The notes below the pieces were generated by a model. The model did no database searches. It had not been told where the DNA came from and saw only the letters and a list, made by a program, of their open reading frames with translations. A stretch of DNA of 64,000 nucleotides from Enemella evansiae (lineage in GTDB: Bacteria > Pseudomonadota > Alphaproteobacteria > Rhodobacterales > Rhodobacteraceae), in NCBI GenBank assembly GCA_017255395.1, contig JAFKDC010000018.1, forward strand, positions 1 to 64,000. The letters run 5' to 3'. A program made the translations under genes and the position numbers. The number at the start of each line of letters is the position of its first letter. Positions within the stretch are counted from its first letter, which is position 1. Positions 22,156 to 32,397 of this stretch are shown here, piece after piece.

Positions 22156-23247
22156 TCAGCGATAAAGCAGCGACCGCCCCTCGTGGAACAGGTGCACCTT
22201 CTCGGGCTCTGCCGACAGCGACACCTCCCGCCCGCGCATGTCGCGGTGAATGCCCGGCAGCTTGCCGATCACCGCCTCCTGCCCCGCAGCCTTCCCGAAG
22301 TACAGCAGCGTCACCTCTCCCAGCGCCTCGGTGAAGGCCACCGTTCCGGTAAAGGCCGCCTGCCCCGGCTCGGCGGTCACGAAGTCCTCGGGCCGGATAC
22401 CGACGTTCACCGCCAGCCCCCTGTCGGCATCGGTCGTCGGATAATCCGAGATCGCCGTGCCGCCGCCCTCCAGCGCCACGGTGGTCTGCGCGCCGGTCGC
22501 CGTCACCCTCCCCGGCAGCAGGTTCATCGACGGAGAGCCGATGAAGCGCGCCACGAACTCGCTCTTGGGCTTCTCGTAAAGCTCCAGCGGCGCACCGACC
22601 TGCGCGATGCCCTTGTTGGCCAGCACCACGATGCGCGAGGCCAGCGTCATCGCCTCGACCTGGTCGTGGGTGACGTAGATCATCGTGCGGTCGGGCATCT
22701 GCTCTTTCAGTTGCGCGATCTCGATGCGCGTCGCCACCCGCAGCGCCGCGTCGAGGTTCGACAAGGGCTCGTCGAAGAGGAAGACCTTCGGCTCCCGCAC
22801 GATGGAGCGCCCGATGGCAACCCGCTGCCGCTGCCCGCCAGACAGAGCCTTGGGCAGGCGGTCGAGGTAGGGCTCCAATTGCAGCATCTTGGCGGCGCGC
22901 GCGACCGAGGCCTCGATCTCTGCCGCCGGTTTCTTCGCCAGCTTCAGCGCAAAGGCCATATTCTCGCGCACGGTCATATGCGGATACAGCGCGTAGCTCT
23001 GGAAGACCATGGCGATGCCGCGCTGCGCGGGCGGCACGTCGTTGACCACCTGCCCGTCGATCTCCAGCGTGCCGCCGGTGATCTTCTCCAGCCCCGCGAT
23101 CATCCGCAACAGCGTCGACTTCCCGCAGCCAGACGGCCCGACGAAGACGATCAGCTCGCCCTGCCGGATGTCGAGGTTGATATCCTTCAGGACGTTGACC
23201 GTCCCGCCATAGGTCTTCTCGACATCCGTCAGTTTCAGATTGGCCAT
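22156..23247 (-). CDS. aglK: Alpha-glucoside ABC transporter, ATP-binding protein
   Basis: 363 residues, the MalK/UgpC class that energises sugar import. Walker A is [17 protein letters not shown]-loop [12 protein letters not shown], signature [15 protein letters not shown], Walker [13 protein letters not shown], then the switch histidine VTHDQVEAM; the last 120 residues form the regulatory TOBE/OB domain. Start ATG 23247 ([15 protein letters not shown]) has GGGGGAGG upstream; the longer frame does not resemble the family. It is the last gene of the aglEFGAK transcription unit. Confidence 0.94.
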   Translation of the reverse strand: MANLKLTDVEKTYGGTVNVLKDINLDIRQGELIVFVGPSGCGKSTLLRMIAGLEKITGGTLEIDGQVVNDVPPAQRGIAMVFQSYALYPHMTVRENMAFALKLAKKPAAEIEASVARAAKMLQLEPYLDRLPKALSGGQRQRVAIGRSIVREPKVFLFDEPLSNLDAALRVATRIEIAQLKEQMPDRTMIYVTHDQVEAMTLASRIVVLANKGIAQVGAPLELYEKPKSEFVARFIGSPSMNLLPGRVTATGAQTTVALEGGGTAISDYPTTDADRGLAVNVGIRPEDFVTAEPGQAAFTGTVAFTEALGEVTLLYFGKAAGQEAVIGKLPGIHRDMRGREVSLSAEPEKVHLFHEGRSLLYR

Positions 23248-23270
23248 AGGTCCTCCCCCTTCGACCGCGG

Positions 23271-24896
23271 TTAACCCGCCTTCAACGCCAGCGCGGGCTG
23301 CCACGGCCCGAGATGCAGCTTGCCGTCCGGTGCCGGTGCCGCGCTGCCCAGTTCCTGCCCGATCTGGTGCCAGTCCCCCGCCGGCATCGCGACGGTCGCC
23401 GGCTCGGGGCTGAGGTTGATCGCGACGAAGATCTCTTCGCCGCCGCCGGACCGCGTGAAATGCACCACCTCGCCGGTGTTCGAGACGCCGCCGTGGTCAC
23501 CGCCGATCAGCGCCGGGTGGGCGTGGCGGAAATGGATCGCCTTGCGGTAATGATGCAGCAGCGCGCCCGGCTCTTCCTCCTGCACGGCCACCGCGCGGTT
23601 CAGATGCTCGTGGCTGACCGGCAGCCACGGGTGGCCGCTGGTGAAGCCGCCGTTCTGGTTCGACTGCTCCCAGACCATCGGCGTGCGGCAGCCGTCGCGG
23701 CCCTTGAACTCGGGCCAGAACTCGATGCCATAGGGGTCCTGCAGATCCTCGAAGGCGACATCAGCCTCGGGCAGGCCCAGCTCTTCGCCCTGATACAGGC
23801 AGGCAGAGCCGCGCAGGGTCAGGATCAGCGTGGCATAGGCCCGCTGCGCGGCGGGCGTCAGGTCCCAGCGCGTCACATGGCGCGGCACGTCGTGGTTGGA
23901 AAAGGCCCAGCAGGCCCAGCCGTCCGCGGCGACCGCATCCACATGCTGCATCACGTCCGCCACGCGGGCGGCGGTCAGCTGGTCCTTGGCGAGGAATTCG
24001 AAGGCGTAGCACATATGCGCCTTGTCATGCCCCGCGGTGTATTCGCCCATGATCTCCAGCCCGCGCTGCGCGTCGCCCACCTCTCCGACGCAGGTGGTGC
24101 CGGGGTATTCGTCCAGAAGCGCGCGGAACCGCTTGAGAAACTCGAGGTTCTCGGGCTGGTTCTTGGAATAGAGGTGCTCCTGGTGATTGTAGGGGTTCAC
24201 CGAGGGCGCGATATTGGCGTTGCGCTTTTCGGGCGGCAGCGCGGGATTGCTGCGCAACTGCTTGTCGTGGATGTAGAAGTTGATCGTATCCAGCCGGAAG
24301 CCGTCGACGCCGCGATCCAGCCAGAAGCGGGTGACGTCCAAAAGCGCGTCCTGCACCTCGGGGCAGTGGAAATTCAGGTCCGGCTGCTCGACGAGGAAAT
24401 TGTGCAGGTAATACTGCTCGCGCCGCGCATCCCACTGCCAGGCCGGGCCACCGAAGATCGACAGCCAGTTGTTGGGCGGCGTGCCGTCGGGCTGCGGGTC
24501 GGACCAGACGTACCAGTCGGCGCGCGGGTTGTCGCGGCTGGCGCGGCTTTCCATGAACCACGGATGCTGCGCCGAGGTATGCGACAGCACAAGGTCGATC
24601 ATCACCTTCAGCCCAAGGGTATGCGCCATCTCGACCAGCGCGTCGAAATCCGACAGCGAGCCGAACATCGGATCGACGTCGCAATAATCGCTGACATCGT
24701 AGCCGAAGTCCTTCATCGGCGAGGTGAAGAAGGGCGAGATCCAGATCGCGTCGACGCCCAGTGAGGCCACATGCGGCAGTCGCGCCGTGATGCCGTTGAG
24801 GTCGCCGATGCCGTCGCCGTTCGAATCCTGAAAGCTGCGCGGGTAGATCTGGTAGATCACCGCGCCGCGCCACCAGTCCTTGTCTTTGCTGCTCAT
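23271..24896 (-). CDS. aglA: Alpha-glucosidase, glycoside hydrolase family 13
   Basis: 541 residues, an oligo-1,6-glucosidase/alpha-glucosidase type (alpha/beta)8 enzyme. It begins [20 protein letters not shown]. The catalytic triad is visible: nucleophile Asp in DGFRLDTIN, acid/base Glu in TCVGEVGD, and transition-state stabiliser Asp in SNHDVPRH. No signal peptide is seen, so it acts in the cytoplasm on imported alpha-glucosides. The start is ATG 24896; an unbroken upstream reading of about 690 codons in the same frame is antisense or out-of-frame coding of the permease genes. Within the agl operon it lies between the permease gene aglG and aglK. Confidence 0.94.
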   Translation of the reverse strand: MSSKDKDWWRGAVIYQIYPRSFQDSNGDGIGDLNGITARLPHVASLGVDAIWISPFFTSPMKDFGYDVSDYCDVDPMFGSLSDFDALVEMAHTLGLKVMIDLVLSHTSAQHPWFMESRASRDNPRADWYVWSDPQPDGTPPNNWLSIFGGPAWQWDARREQYYLHNFLVEQPDLNFHCPEVQDALLDVTRFWLDRGVDGFRLDTINFYIHDKQLRSNPALPPEKRNANIAPSVNPYNHQEHLYSKNQPENLEFLKRFRALLDEYPGTTCVGEVGDAQRGLEIMGEYTAGHDKAHMCYAFEFLAKDQLTAARVADVMQHVDAVAADGWACWAFSNHDVPRHVTRWDLTPAAQRAYATLILTLRGSACLYQGEELGLPEADVAFEDLQDPYGIEFWPEFKGRDGCRTPMVWEQSNQNGGFTSGHPWLPVSHEHLNRAVAVQEEEPGALLHHYRKAIHFRHAHPALIGGDHGGVSNTGEVVHFTRSGGGEEIFVAINLSPEPATVAMPAGDWHQIGQELGSAAPAPDGKLHLGPWQPALALKAG

Positions 24897-24961
24897 CTCT
24901 GTCCTTTCCCGGCGGGTGCCTGTCCCGCCGTCTTTCCGCAGGCCGGGCCTCTCGCCCTGCA

Positions 24962-26113
24962 TTACTTCACCGATCCCGCCAGCAACCCGCGCACAAGGTA
25001 ACGCTGCATGGCGAAGAAGACCGCCAGCGGCACCGCGATGCTGACGAAGGCGGCCGTGGCGAGGATCTCCCAGTTGCCGCCGCGCGTGCCCAGAAGCTCG
25101 ACGATCTGGTTGGTCATCACCGTGGTCTGCCCGGTGGCGTCGATCAGGAAAACCTTGGCCACCAGAAGGTCGTTCCACGTCCAGAGGAACTGGAAGATGG
25201 CAAAGCTCGCCAGCGCCGGAAACGACAGCGGCAGGATGATCTTGGTGAAGATCTGGAACTCTGTCGCGCCGTCCACGCGGGCGTTCTCGATGATGTCGCG
25301 CGGCAGGCCGACCATGTAGTTGCGCAAGAGGTAGACCGCCAATGGCAGGCCAAAACCCGTGTGTGCCAGCCAGCCCCCCAGATAGCCCTTCCCGATGCCG
25401 ATGTTCAGGTGCAGCTTCAGCAGCGGGATCAGCGCCAGTTGCAAGGGCACCACCAACAGGCCGACCACGAAGGCAATCAGCAAAGCGCGGCCCGGGAAAT
25501 CCATCCAGGCCAGCGCATAGGCCGCGAAGGCCGCCACGACGATGGGGATGATCGTCGCCGGGATCGTCACCGTCAGCGTGTTGAAGAAGGCCTTGCCCAT
25601 GCCCTCGGCGCTGTTCGAGAACAGCAGGTAGCGGTAGTTGTCCAGCGTGAACTCGGGCGGGGTGGTGGCGGTGACAAAGACCCGCTCGCCGCGCCGCCCC
25701 TCCATCTCGACATCCGCTTCCAGCCGGTAATCGCCGTTTTCCATCACGGTCATGCGCTCGCCGCCGCGCATCTCGGCGGTGTCGCCGGGCCGGTAGGCCG
25801 CCACGTCGCGCGCATTCGTCCCCCATGCCGAGATCGGCGCCGGTCCCACCCCCTCCTGCGCGTAGAGATTGCCCTCGATGACGAAAAGCGCGCCCTCCTG
25901 CACCTGCTCTGACGGCGCGGCGGTGCGCAGGGTCAGGCTCTGCTCGGTGGGAACCAGCGCCTTCCACCAGCCCGAGCCGGAGATCTGGTCGGCGGTCCGG
26001 AAGGACGAGACCAGCAGCCCCACGGTCGGAAACAGCCAAAGCGCCACCAGCAGCACGACAGAGATATGCACCGCCCATGTCAGCGAGGATTTGGTGCCTG
26101 CAATCGTGTCCAT
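24962..26113 (-). CDS. aglG: Alpha-glucoside ABC transporter permease AglG
   Basis: 383 residues, MalG-type permease. After the first membrane span (LTWAVHISVVLLVALWLFP) there is a large periplasmic insertion of about 120 residues, known in the AglG group but absent from ordinary MalG. The C-terminal half holds the coupling EAA loop (ENARVDGATEFQIFTKIILP) and five more spans. It begins 12 bp after aglF. Confidence 0.92.
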   Translation of the reverse strand: MDTIAGTKSSLTWAVHISVVLLVALWLFPTVGLLVSSFRTADQISGSGWWKALVPTEQSLTLRTAAPSEQVQEGALFVIEGNLYAQEGVGPAPISAWGTNARDVAAYRPGDTAEMRGGERMTVMENGDYRLEADVEMEGRRGERVFVTATTPPEFTLDNYRYLLFSNSAEGMGKAFFNTLTVTIPATIIPIVVAAFAAYALAWMDFPGRALLIAFVVGLLVVPLQLALIPLLKLHLNIGIGKGYLGGWLAHTGFGLPLAVYLLRNYMVGLPRDIIENARVDGATEFQIFTKIILPLSFPALASFAIFQFLWTWNDLLVAKVFLIDATGQTTVMTNQIVELLGTRGGNWEILATAAFVSIAVPLAVFFAMQRYLVRGLLAGSVK

Positions 26114-26125
26114 CTCTCCGCTCCC

Positions 26126-27127
26126 CTACCGCATTTCCCGGCGCGCGTTGCGCACGTTCCAGACAAGGATCGGTGTCACCAGCACCATGATCACGATCGC
26201 CGAGGCCGACCCCACACCCCAGTCGTTTGCGCGGAACAGCTTGTCGTACATGTAGTTGGCCAGCACCTGCGTCTGCCATTGGCCGTTGGTCATGGCAAAG
26301 ACGATGTCGAAGATCTTCAGAACGACCAGCGTGATCGTCGTCCAGACCACCATGATGGTCGACATGATCTGCGGCACCTTGATCCTGAAGAAGATCTGGA
26401 AGGGGTTGGCGCCATCGACGATGGCGGCCTCGACGGTTTCCTCGGGGATGCCCCGCAGGGCCGCGCTCAGGATCACCATGGCAAAGCCGGTCTGGATCCA
26501 GATCAGCACGATCATCAGGAAGAAGTTGTTCCAGAACGGGATCGTCAGCCATTGCACCGGCCCCTCGCCCGACAGCCAGACATAGACCGCGTTCAGCACG
26601 CCGATCTGCTCGGACCCTTCCGGGCGGGCGTCGTAGACCAGTTTCCAGATCACCGCCGCGCCGACGAAAGAGATCGCCATGGGCATGAAGATCAGCGACT
26701 TGGCGATATTGCCCCACCTGATCCGGTCGGTCAGCTGCGCGGCCAGCAGGCCGAAGGCGGTCGAGGCGGCGGGCACCACCACCAGCCAGAGCATATTGTT
26801 GCGCATCGCCTCCCAGAACTTCGGCTCGGCCATCATGCGGCTGTAGTTGTCGAAGCCGACGAAAGCCCCGCCCTGCGCGCGGCTGGTGAAGGACAGGCGC
26901 AGGGTCTCGAAGACCGGGTAGGCAAGGTAAAGCGTCAGCGCGAAGAGCGCGGGAAACAGGAAAAGCCATGGCCGCACCATGTTGGCGCGGTTGATATTGC
27001 GCCCGGCGTTCGGCCCCTTCGCCGGGAACAGCACCCGGTCCAGAAGCATGTTCGAGAAGTAGAAATAGGCGAGGCAGGCGCCGACGCCGATCACGATGGT
27101 CAACAACGCCAGCAGCGCCGGATGCAT
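26126..27127 (-). CDS. aglF: Alpha-glucoside ABC transporter permease AglF
   Basis: 333 residues, MalF-type permease with about eight spans. LFLFPALFALTLYLAYPVFETLRLSF is the start of the conserved part, and EAAIVDGANPFQIFFRIKVP is the EAA coupling loop that contacts the ATPase. The unusual N-terminal span plus basic segment (FPAKGPNAGRNINRANMVRP) is shared with AglF-type proteins. It lies 57 bp downstream of the binding-protein gene. Confidence 0.92.
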   Translation of the reverse strand: MHPALLALLTIVIGVGACLAYFYFSNMLLDRVLFPAKGPNAGRNINRANMVRPWLFLFPALFALTLYLAYPVFETLRLSFTSRAQGGAFVGFDNYSRMMAEPKFWEAMRNNMLWLVVVPAASTAFGLLAAQLTDRIRWGNIAKSLIFMPMAISFVGAAVIWKLVYDARPEGSEQIGVLNAVYVWLSGEGPVQWLTIPFWNNFFLMIVLIWIQTGFAMVILSAALRGIPEETVEAAIVDGANPFQIFFRIKVPQIMSTIMVVWTTITLVVLKIFDIVFAMTNGQWQTQVLANYMYDKLFRANDWGVGSASAIVIMVLVTPILVWNVRNARREMR

Positions 27128-27184
27128 GGCCTTTCCTCCCCCGTTGTCGGGCTGCGGGGACCGGTCAGGCCCCCGCCCGCCGCC

Positions 27185-28534
27185 TTACTTCAGCGCATCC
27201 CAGCTTTGCTGGATCTCGCCCGCCACGTCCTGTGCCGACTTGCCGCCGACATATTCCACCATGCCGGTCCAGAAGGTGCCCGCGCCCACGCCGCCGGGCA
27301 TCAGGTCAGAGCCGTCGAAGCGGAAGGTGGTCGCGTTGGTCAGCACCTCGCCAAGGGCGCGCTGGGTGTCGTCGATATAGGCCTCCGGGTTGGCTGCGGT
27401 CAGCGGCGTCAGAAAGCCGGGCTGCGCCATCATCACCTCATGCGCGAAAGGCGTTTGCAGGAACCGCAGGAAGGCCTGCGTGGCCGCGCTGTCCTTGGTG
27501 ACGCCCATCAGCGTGCCCGCGCCCAGCACCGGCTGGCCCAGATCCTTGCCCTCGTAGGCCGGGAAATAGAAGAAATCCGCGTCCAGACCGACCTCTGTGC
27601 CTTCGGGGAAATAGGCCGGGATGAACGAGGCCTGACGGTGCATCATGCATTGCGGCGGCGCCTCGAAGAGGCCCTTGGGCGAGTCGCGGAAATCCGTCGC
27701 CGCCACCGACCCGGCGCCGCCCGCCACGTAATCGTCGTTCAACGCGAACCAGCCGAATTCCTCGATGGCCCCCACCACCTCGGGCGAGTCGAAGGCCAGT
27801 TCGTTCGTGACCCATGCATCATAGGTCTCGGGCGGCTGGGTGCGCAGCATCAGGTCCTCGACCCAGTCGGTCGCGGGCCAGCCGGTCGCGCCGCCCGATC
27901 CCAGCCCGATGCACCACGGTGTCTCGCCGTCCGCGACCATCTGCTCGGTCAGGGCCTTCAGCTCTTCCATGGTCTGGGGCACCTCGTAGCCGAAGTCCTC
28001 GAAGGTCTCGGGCACGTACCAGACCAGCGACTTCACATTGACGTTGAAGAAGAAGCCATAAAGCGCGTCCGTGCCGTCGGGCCCGGCGGCGGTGCCCAGA
28101 TCGACCCAGGACTGGCCGGCGGCGTAGTTGTCCGTCACCCAGCCTGCGGTCTCTTCGCCCAGCGGGGTCAGGAAGCCGCCGGCGGCCATATTGGCGGCCA
28201 GCCCCGGCTGCGGGAAGACGGCGATATTGGGCGGCGATCCGGCCTCGGCGTCGATGACGATCTGCTGCTCCATCGAATCCGACCCGACATAGGTGGCATT
28301 CGCCCCCGTGGCCTCGTTGAACAAACCCACCAGAATATTGAAGGCCTCGGCCTCTCCGGCCAGCCAGGGGCCAAGGATGGTGACGCTTTCGCCCGGGAAA
28401 TCGCTGGCCTCGGCGAAGGCATTGTAGCCGTCCCAGTCAAAGGGCCCCTCGCCCGGCGTCGGCATGGTCTGCGCATACGCCGTGCCCGCCGCAAGCGCCG
28501 CAAGGGCCACGCCGAGATAAAGCCGTTTCTTCAT
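27185..28534 (-). CDS. aglE: Alpha-glucoside ABC transporter substrate-binding protein
   Basis: 449 residues with a Sec signal peptide (MKKRLYLGVALAALAAGTAY, cleavage after AYA). It belongs to solute-binding family 1 (large carbohydrate class): SVTILGPWLAGEAEAFNILV and LVWYVPETFEDFGYEVPQTM are typical. It captures alpha-glucosides in the periplasm for AglFG-K. Start ATG 28534; the frame upstream to 28654 is operator DNA. It is the first gene of the operon, read away from aglR. Confidence 0.93.
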   Translation of the reverse strand: MKKRLYLGVALAALAAGTAYAQTMPTPGEGPFDWDGYNAFAEASDFPGESVTILGPWLAGEAEAFNILVGLFNEATGANATYVGSDSMEQQIVIDAEAGSPPNIAVFPQPGLAANMAAGGFLTPLGEETAGWVTDNYAAGQSWVDLGTAAGPDGTDALYGFFFNVNVKSLVWYVPETFEDFGYEVPQTMEELKALTEQMVADGETPWCIGLGSGGATGWPATDWVEDLMLRTQPPETYDAWVTNELAFDSPEVVGAIEEFGWFALNDDYVAGGAGSVAATDFRDSPKGLFEAPPQCMMHRQASFIPAYFPEGTEVGLDADFFYFPAYEGKDLGQPVLGAGTLMGVTKDSAATQAFLRFLQTPFAHEVMMAQPGFLTPLTAANPEAYIDDTQRALGEVLTNATTFRFDGSDLMPGGVGAGTFWTGMVEYVGGKSAQDVAGEIQQSWDALK

Positions 28535-28611
28535 GGTGTCTCCTCCCGCCGGGGCGGCCGCCCAAAGCCACCTGCCCCTTTTGAAATCCAAGGACGCCTG
28601 ACCCGCCTTAG

Positions 28612-28625
28612 CCAAAGCGCTTTGA
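28612..28625. promoter_or_regulatory. AglR-type LacI operator 1
   Basis: CAAAGCGCTTTG, a perfect 12-bp palindrome (28613-28624), 79 bp before the aglE ATG. The central AAGCGCTT is repeated in the second operator. Confidence 0.75.
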
Positions 28626-28758
28626 GTTCCATCACACTTTCTGACTCGCCCCATCCTGTCAAGCTGACATAACTTATTCGCAAAGGAAATTCACGCTGCA
28701 ACGCAGCTATAAACGCCGCGATGCGGCATCAACCGGGCGGATGGAATGCCTTGAATAG

Positions 28759-28772
28759 CCGAAGCGCTTTGG
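28759..28772. promoter_or_regulatory. AglR-type LacI operator 2
   Basis: CCGAAGCGCTTTGG, a near-palindrome with the same AAGCGCTT core as operator 1, 14 bp before the aglR ATG. The 146-bp spacing between centres (about 14 turns) would allow looping and autoregulation. Confidence 0.75.
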
Positions 28773-28785
28773 TTCATATGAAGCC

Positions 28786-29811
28786 ATGAACCTGAAGCAA
28801 CTCTCGGAACATCTGAAGCTTTCGCAGACCACGGTCAGCCGCGCCCTGAACGGCTATCCCGAGGTCAGTGAGGCCACCCGCCAGCGGGTGATGCAGGCCG
28901 CGCGCGACCTGCATTACAGCCCCAACCTGCGCGCCAAGGGCCTTGCCACCGGGCGCGCGCAGGCCATCGGCCACGTGCTGCCGATCTCCACCCAGCACGA
29001 GATGGTCAACCCCATCTTCGGCGACTTCATCTTGGGGGCCGGTCAAGCCTATGCCAGGGCCGGATACGAGATCGTCATCAGCCTTGTCGGCGACGACGAC
29101 GAGGAAGCCGCCTATCGCAACATCCGCCTGCGCGGCAGCGTCGACGGCATCATCGTACACGGACCGCGCATGAAGGACCCGCGCATCCCGCTGCTGACAG
29201 AGCTTGGCCTGCCCTTCGTGGTGCATGGCCGCGCGTCGCAGATCGACACGCCCTATTCCTGGCTCGACACCAACAACCTGCGCGCCTTCACCCGGGCGAC
29301 AGAGTTCCTTCTGGATCTCGGCCACCGCCGGATCGGGCTGATCAACGGGCTGGAGTTCATGGACTTCGCCTTCCGTCGCCGCGAGGGCTACGTCGCCGCC
29401 CTGACCGGGCGCGGGCTTGCCCCCGACCCGGCGCTGATGCGGTCCGGCGAAATGACCGAGGTCTACGGCTTTCGCAGCGCGCAGGAGATGCTGGCCGGGC
29501 CGGATGCGCCGACCGCCTTTTTGGCCTCGTCGATGATCGCCGCGCTTGGCGTGCGCCGCGCGATCCACGCCGCCGGGCTGGAGATGGGGCGCGACGTCTC
29601 GGTGATCACCCATGACGACGACCTCGGCTATCTCGGGAACGGGCAGGACGTGCCGCTCTTCACCGCGACGCGGTCCTCGGTGCGCGCCGCCGGGACCCGC
29701 GCCGCCGAGATGCTGCTTCAATTGATCCGCGAGCCGGGGCATCCGCCCCTGACCGAGATGATGGAGGCCGAGCTGATCATCGGCAGCTCCACCGGACCGG
29801 CCCGCCGCTGA
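28786..29811 (+). CDS. aglR: LacI-family regulator of alpha-glucoside use
   Basis: 341 residues. The helix-turn-helix is at the N-terminus (MNLKQLSEHLKLSQTTVSRA, LNGYPEVSEATRQRV) with the hinge helix SPNLRAKGLATGRAQ, followed by a periplasmic-binding-protein-like effector domain (VDGIIVHGPR, DLGHRRIGLINGLEFM). It is divergent from aglE and is followed by beta-glucosidase and glucokinase genes with gaps of 8 and 5 bp. Two AAGCGCTT operators lie in the intergenic region, so it very likely represses both arms until a glucoside binds. Confidence 0.92.
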   Translation: MNLKQLSEHLKLSQTTVSRALNGYPEVSEATRQRVMQAARDLHYSPNLRAKGLATGRAQAIGHVLPISTQHEMVNPIFGDFILGAGQAYARAGYEIVISLVGDDDEEAAYRNIRLRGSVDGIIVHGPRMKDPRIPLLTELGLPFVVHGRASQIDTPYSWLDTNNLRAFTRATEFLLDLGHRRIGLINGLEFMDFAFRRREGYVAALTGRGLAPDPALMRSGEMTEVYGFRSAQEMLAGPDAPTAFLASSMIAALGVRRAIHAAGLEMGRDVSVITHDDDLGYLGNGQDVPLFTATRSSVRAAGTRAAEMLLQLIREPGHPPLTEMMEAELIIGSSTGPARR

Positions 29812-29819
29812 GGAGAGAC

Positions 29820-31142
29820 ATGCGACACAAGCGATCCGACTTCCCCGAGGGCTTTCTGTTTGGTGCCGCCACCTCCAGCTACCAGATCGAGGGCCAGTCC
29901 TTCGGCGGTGCCGGGCGCACCCACTGGGACGATTTCGCCGAAACGCCGGGCAACGTGGTGCGGGGCGAAACCGGCGCGCGAGCCTGCGACCATTACCACC
30001 GCTACGCAGAAGACCTCGACCTGGTCGCGGCGGCGGGTCTCGATGCCTACCGCTTCTCGATCAACTGGGCGCGCGTCCTGCCCGAGGGGCGCGGGGCGGC
30101 GAATGCCGAAGGTCTCGATTTCTACGACCGCCTGACCGATGCCATGCTGGAGCGTGGGTTGAAGCCATGCGCGACGCTCTACCACTGGGAAATGCCGTCG
30201 GCGCTGGCGGATCTGGGCGGCTGGCGCAACCGCGACGTGGCGCAATGGTTCGGCGACTTCACCGAGCTGGCGATGCGGCGGCTGGGCGACCGGATGTTCT
30301 CTGTCGCGCCCATCAACGAGCCCTGGTGCGTGGCGTGGCTGTCGCATTTCGAGGGCGCCCATGCGCCGGGCCTGCGCGACATCCGGGCGACGGCGCGGGC
30401 CATGCACCATGTGATGCTGGCCCATGGCACCGCGATCCAGCGGATGCGCGCGCTGGGCATGGGCAACCTCGGCGGGGTCTTCAACCTGGAATGGGCCAGC
30501 CCCGCCGACAACAGCCCCGAAGCCCAGCAGGCGGCGGCCCGCCACGACGCGATCTACAACCGCTGGTTCATGGGCGGCGCCTTCAGGGGCGCATACCCCG
30601 CGCTGGCGCTGGAGGGGCTGGAACCGCACATGCCAGCGGGATGGCAGGACGACTTCGGCACCATCACCGCGCCGCTCGACTGGTGCGGGATCAACTACTA
30701 CACGCGCAAGGTCCTTGCCCCGGCACCGGGTCCATGGCCGCATGTCCAGCCCGTGGAAGGCCCGCTGCCCAAGACCTTCATGGACTGGGAGATCTACCCG
30801 GACGGCCTGCATGCCTTCCTGACCCGCACGGCGCGGGAATATACCAGCGACCTGCCGCTTTATGTTACCGAGAACGGCCTTGCCTCTTCGGACGAGCTGC
30901 ACGGTGAAACGGTCGACGATCCCTGGCGCAGCGAATTCATCGACGCGCATCTCGACGCCTGCCGCCGGGCCATGGCCGAGGGGGTGCCGCTGAAGGGCTA
31001 CATGATCTGGTCGCTGCTGGACAATTACGAATGGGCGTTGGGATACGAGAAGCGCTTTGGCCTTGTCCACGTCGATTTCGACACGCTTGAGCGCAGGCCC
31101 AAAACATCCTACCACGCGCTTTCTCAGGCACTGAAAGGCTGA
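29820..31142 (+). CDS. bglA: Beta-glucosidase, glycoside hydrolase family 1
   Basis: 440 residues, complete GH1 barrel. N-terminal FLFGAATSSYQIEG is the family signature. The acid/base Glu is in PINEPWCVAW and the nucleophile Glu in LYVTENGLAS. No signal peptide is seen, so it is cytoplasmic. Its presence beside an alpha-glucosidase shows that the locus handles both anomers, or that the transporter takes mixed glucosides. AGGAGA lies 4 nt before the ATG. Confidence 0.94.
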   Translation: MRHKRSDFPEGFLFGAATSSYQIEGQSFGGAGRTHWDDFAETPGNVVRGETGARACDHYHRYAEDLDLVAAAGLDAYRFSINWARVLPEGRGAANAEGLDFYDRLTDAMLERGLKPCATLYHWEMPSALADLGGWRNRDVAQWFGDFTELAMRRLGDRMFSVAPINEPWCVAWLSHFEGAHAPGLRDIRATARAMHHVMLAHGTAIQRMRALGMGNLGGVFNLEWASPADNSPEAQQAAARHDAIYNRWFMGGAFRGAYPALALEGLEPHMPAGWQDDFGTITAPLDWCGINYYTRKVLAPAPGPWPHVQPVEGPLPKTFMDWEIYPDGLHAFLTRTAREYTSDLPLYVTENGLASSDELHGETVDDPWRSEFIDAHLDACRRAMAEGVPLKGYMIWSLLDNYEWALGYEKRFGLVHVDFDTLERRPKTSYHALSQALKG

Positions 31143-31147
31143 CCCCC

Positions 31148-32107
31148 ATGCGAGACGCGCTCACTGTCGTGGCCGATATCGGTGGCACCAACACCCGCGT
31201 CGCGCTGGCGCGCGGGCCGCAGGTTCTGACCGACACGATCCGGCGCTACCGCAATGCCGAACACCCGGGCATCGCGCCGGTGCTGGAGGACTTTCTGTCG
31301 CACCACAATGAGCGGCCAGAGGCCACCTGCGTGGACATGGCCGGGCCGGTGAAGGACGGGGTCGGCACGCTGACGAACCTCGACTGGCGCGTCGACGCCG
31401 CCGCGCTGCAACAGGCGACCGGCGCGGGAGTCGTGGCGGTGCTGAACGACCTCCAGGCGCAGGGCCACGCGGTGGCCCATATCGCGGGCAACGACCTTGC
31501 ACCGCTGCTGCCCGGCGCGGCCGCCACCCCGGATGCCGCCCGACTGGTGGTGAACGTGGGCACCGGGCTGAACGCGGTGCCGGTGTTCCGGCAGGCCGGG
31601 CTGACGCTGGTGCCCGCCGCCGAGGCCGGGCACGTCACGCTTCAGGCGCTCGACGACGAGGAGATGCGGCTGCTGAAATGGATGCAGGCCCGCCACGGCA
31701 ACACCGGGCTGGAGGAGATCCTCTCCGGGCGCGGGTTGGAGCGGCTTCACGCCTGGGTCTGCGAGGACGAGGGCGCGGGCACGCCCCTCGATGCCGGCGC
31801 GATCATGGCGGCCTACAGGGATGGCGACGCGCGGGCGGCCCGGGTGGTGCGGATGTTCGTGCGTTACCTTGCGCGCTATGCGGGCGACCTCGCACTGATC
31901 ACTCTGCCCTTCGGCGGCATCTACCTTGTGGGCGGTGTCGTGCGCCACCTCGGCCCGCACCTCCTGGACGCGGGCTTTGCCGAGGCCTTCGCCGACAAGG
32001 GTCGTTTCGCCGACTTCATGGCGCAGTTCCCCGTGCACCTCGTGACGGACGACTACGCGGGCCTGCGCGGTTGCGCGGGCTATATCTCCGAACGGCTGCC
32101 TGAGTGA
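31148..32107 (+). CDS. glk: Glucokinase
   Basis: 319 residues of the bacterial Glk class (not ROK). The ATP phosphate-1 loop is VVADIGGTNTRVALA, the adenosine part is GGIYLVGGVVRHL, and the glucose-binding ELEH-like stretch is AAEAGHVTLQALDDEE. It phosphorylates glucose released by AglA and BglA. It starts 5 bp after the beta-glucosidase stop, completing the aglR-bglA-glk arm. Confidence 0.93.
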   Translation: MRDALTVVADIGGTNTRVALARGPQVLTDTIRRYRNAEHPGIAPVLEDFLSHHNERPEATCVDMAGPVKDGVGTLTNLDWRVDAAALQQATGAGVVAVLNDLQAQGHAVAHIAGNDLAPLLPGAAATPDAARLVVNVGTGLNAVPVFRQAGLTLVPAAEAGHVTLQALDDEEMRLLKWMQARHGNTGLEEILSGRGLERLHAWVCEDEGAGTPLDAGAIMAAYRDGDARAARVVRMFVRYLARYAGDLALITLPFGGIYLVGGVVRHLGPHLLDAGFAEAFADKGRFADFMAQFPVHLVTDDYAGLRGCAGYISERLPE

Positions 32108-32110
32108 TGG

Positions 32111-32203
32111 TGGTGCCGCCTGTCCCGCGGACAGGCGACCGGCCAGGGAGGCTCTGCCTCCCGCTCGCTCTGCTCGCCCTCCGAGGTATTTTTGGACCAA
32201 GCA
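32111..32203 (-). repeat. Dispersed intergenic repeat (copy c)
   Basis: Read on the minus strand: TTGGTCCAAAAATACCTCGG, then the GGGCGAGCAGAGCGAG hairpin, GGGAGGCAGAGCCTCCC, and CGCCTGTCCGCGGGACAGGCG. It has the same order of elements as copy b. The rest of the gap to 32397 holds nothing I can identify. Confidence 0.75.
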
Positions 32204-32397
32204 AGCACGGGAACGCCCGAACTTGCGCGACCCTGAGCCGATTGTAGCGGCCAACCCCTGTGGCTGCTGCGCTCAGGTCATGGCGCCGGACGTTCTGGTG
32301 CCAGTCGGGCGGCGCGGGCCGCGCCGGTCTGCCCCCCGCTCTTGCACCCCGGCGGGAAACCTGCGTCTTGTCCGCACGCAGCCACCCCGGAGGCCCC

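Noticed and set aside
24897-26969. Upstream extension of the alpha-glucosidase frame through the permease genes
   Set aside because: AglG and AglF are complete in other frames there; GH13 homology begins at the ATG at 24896.
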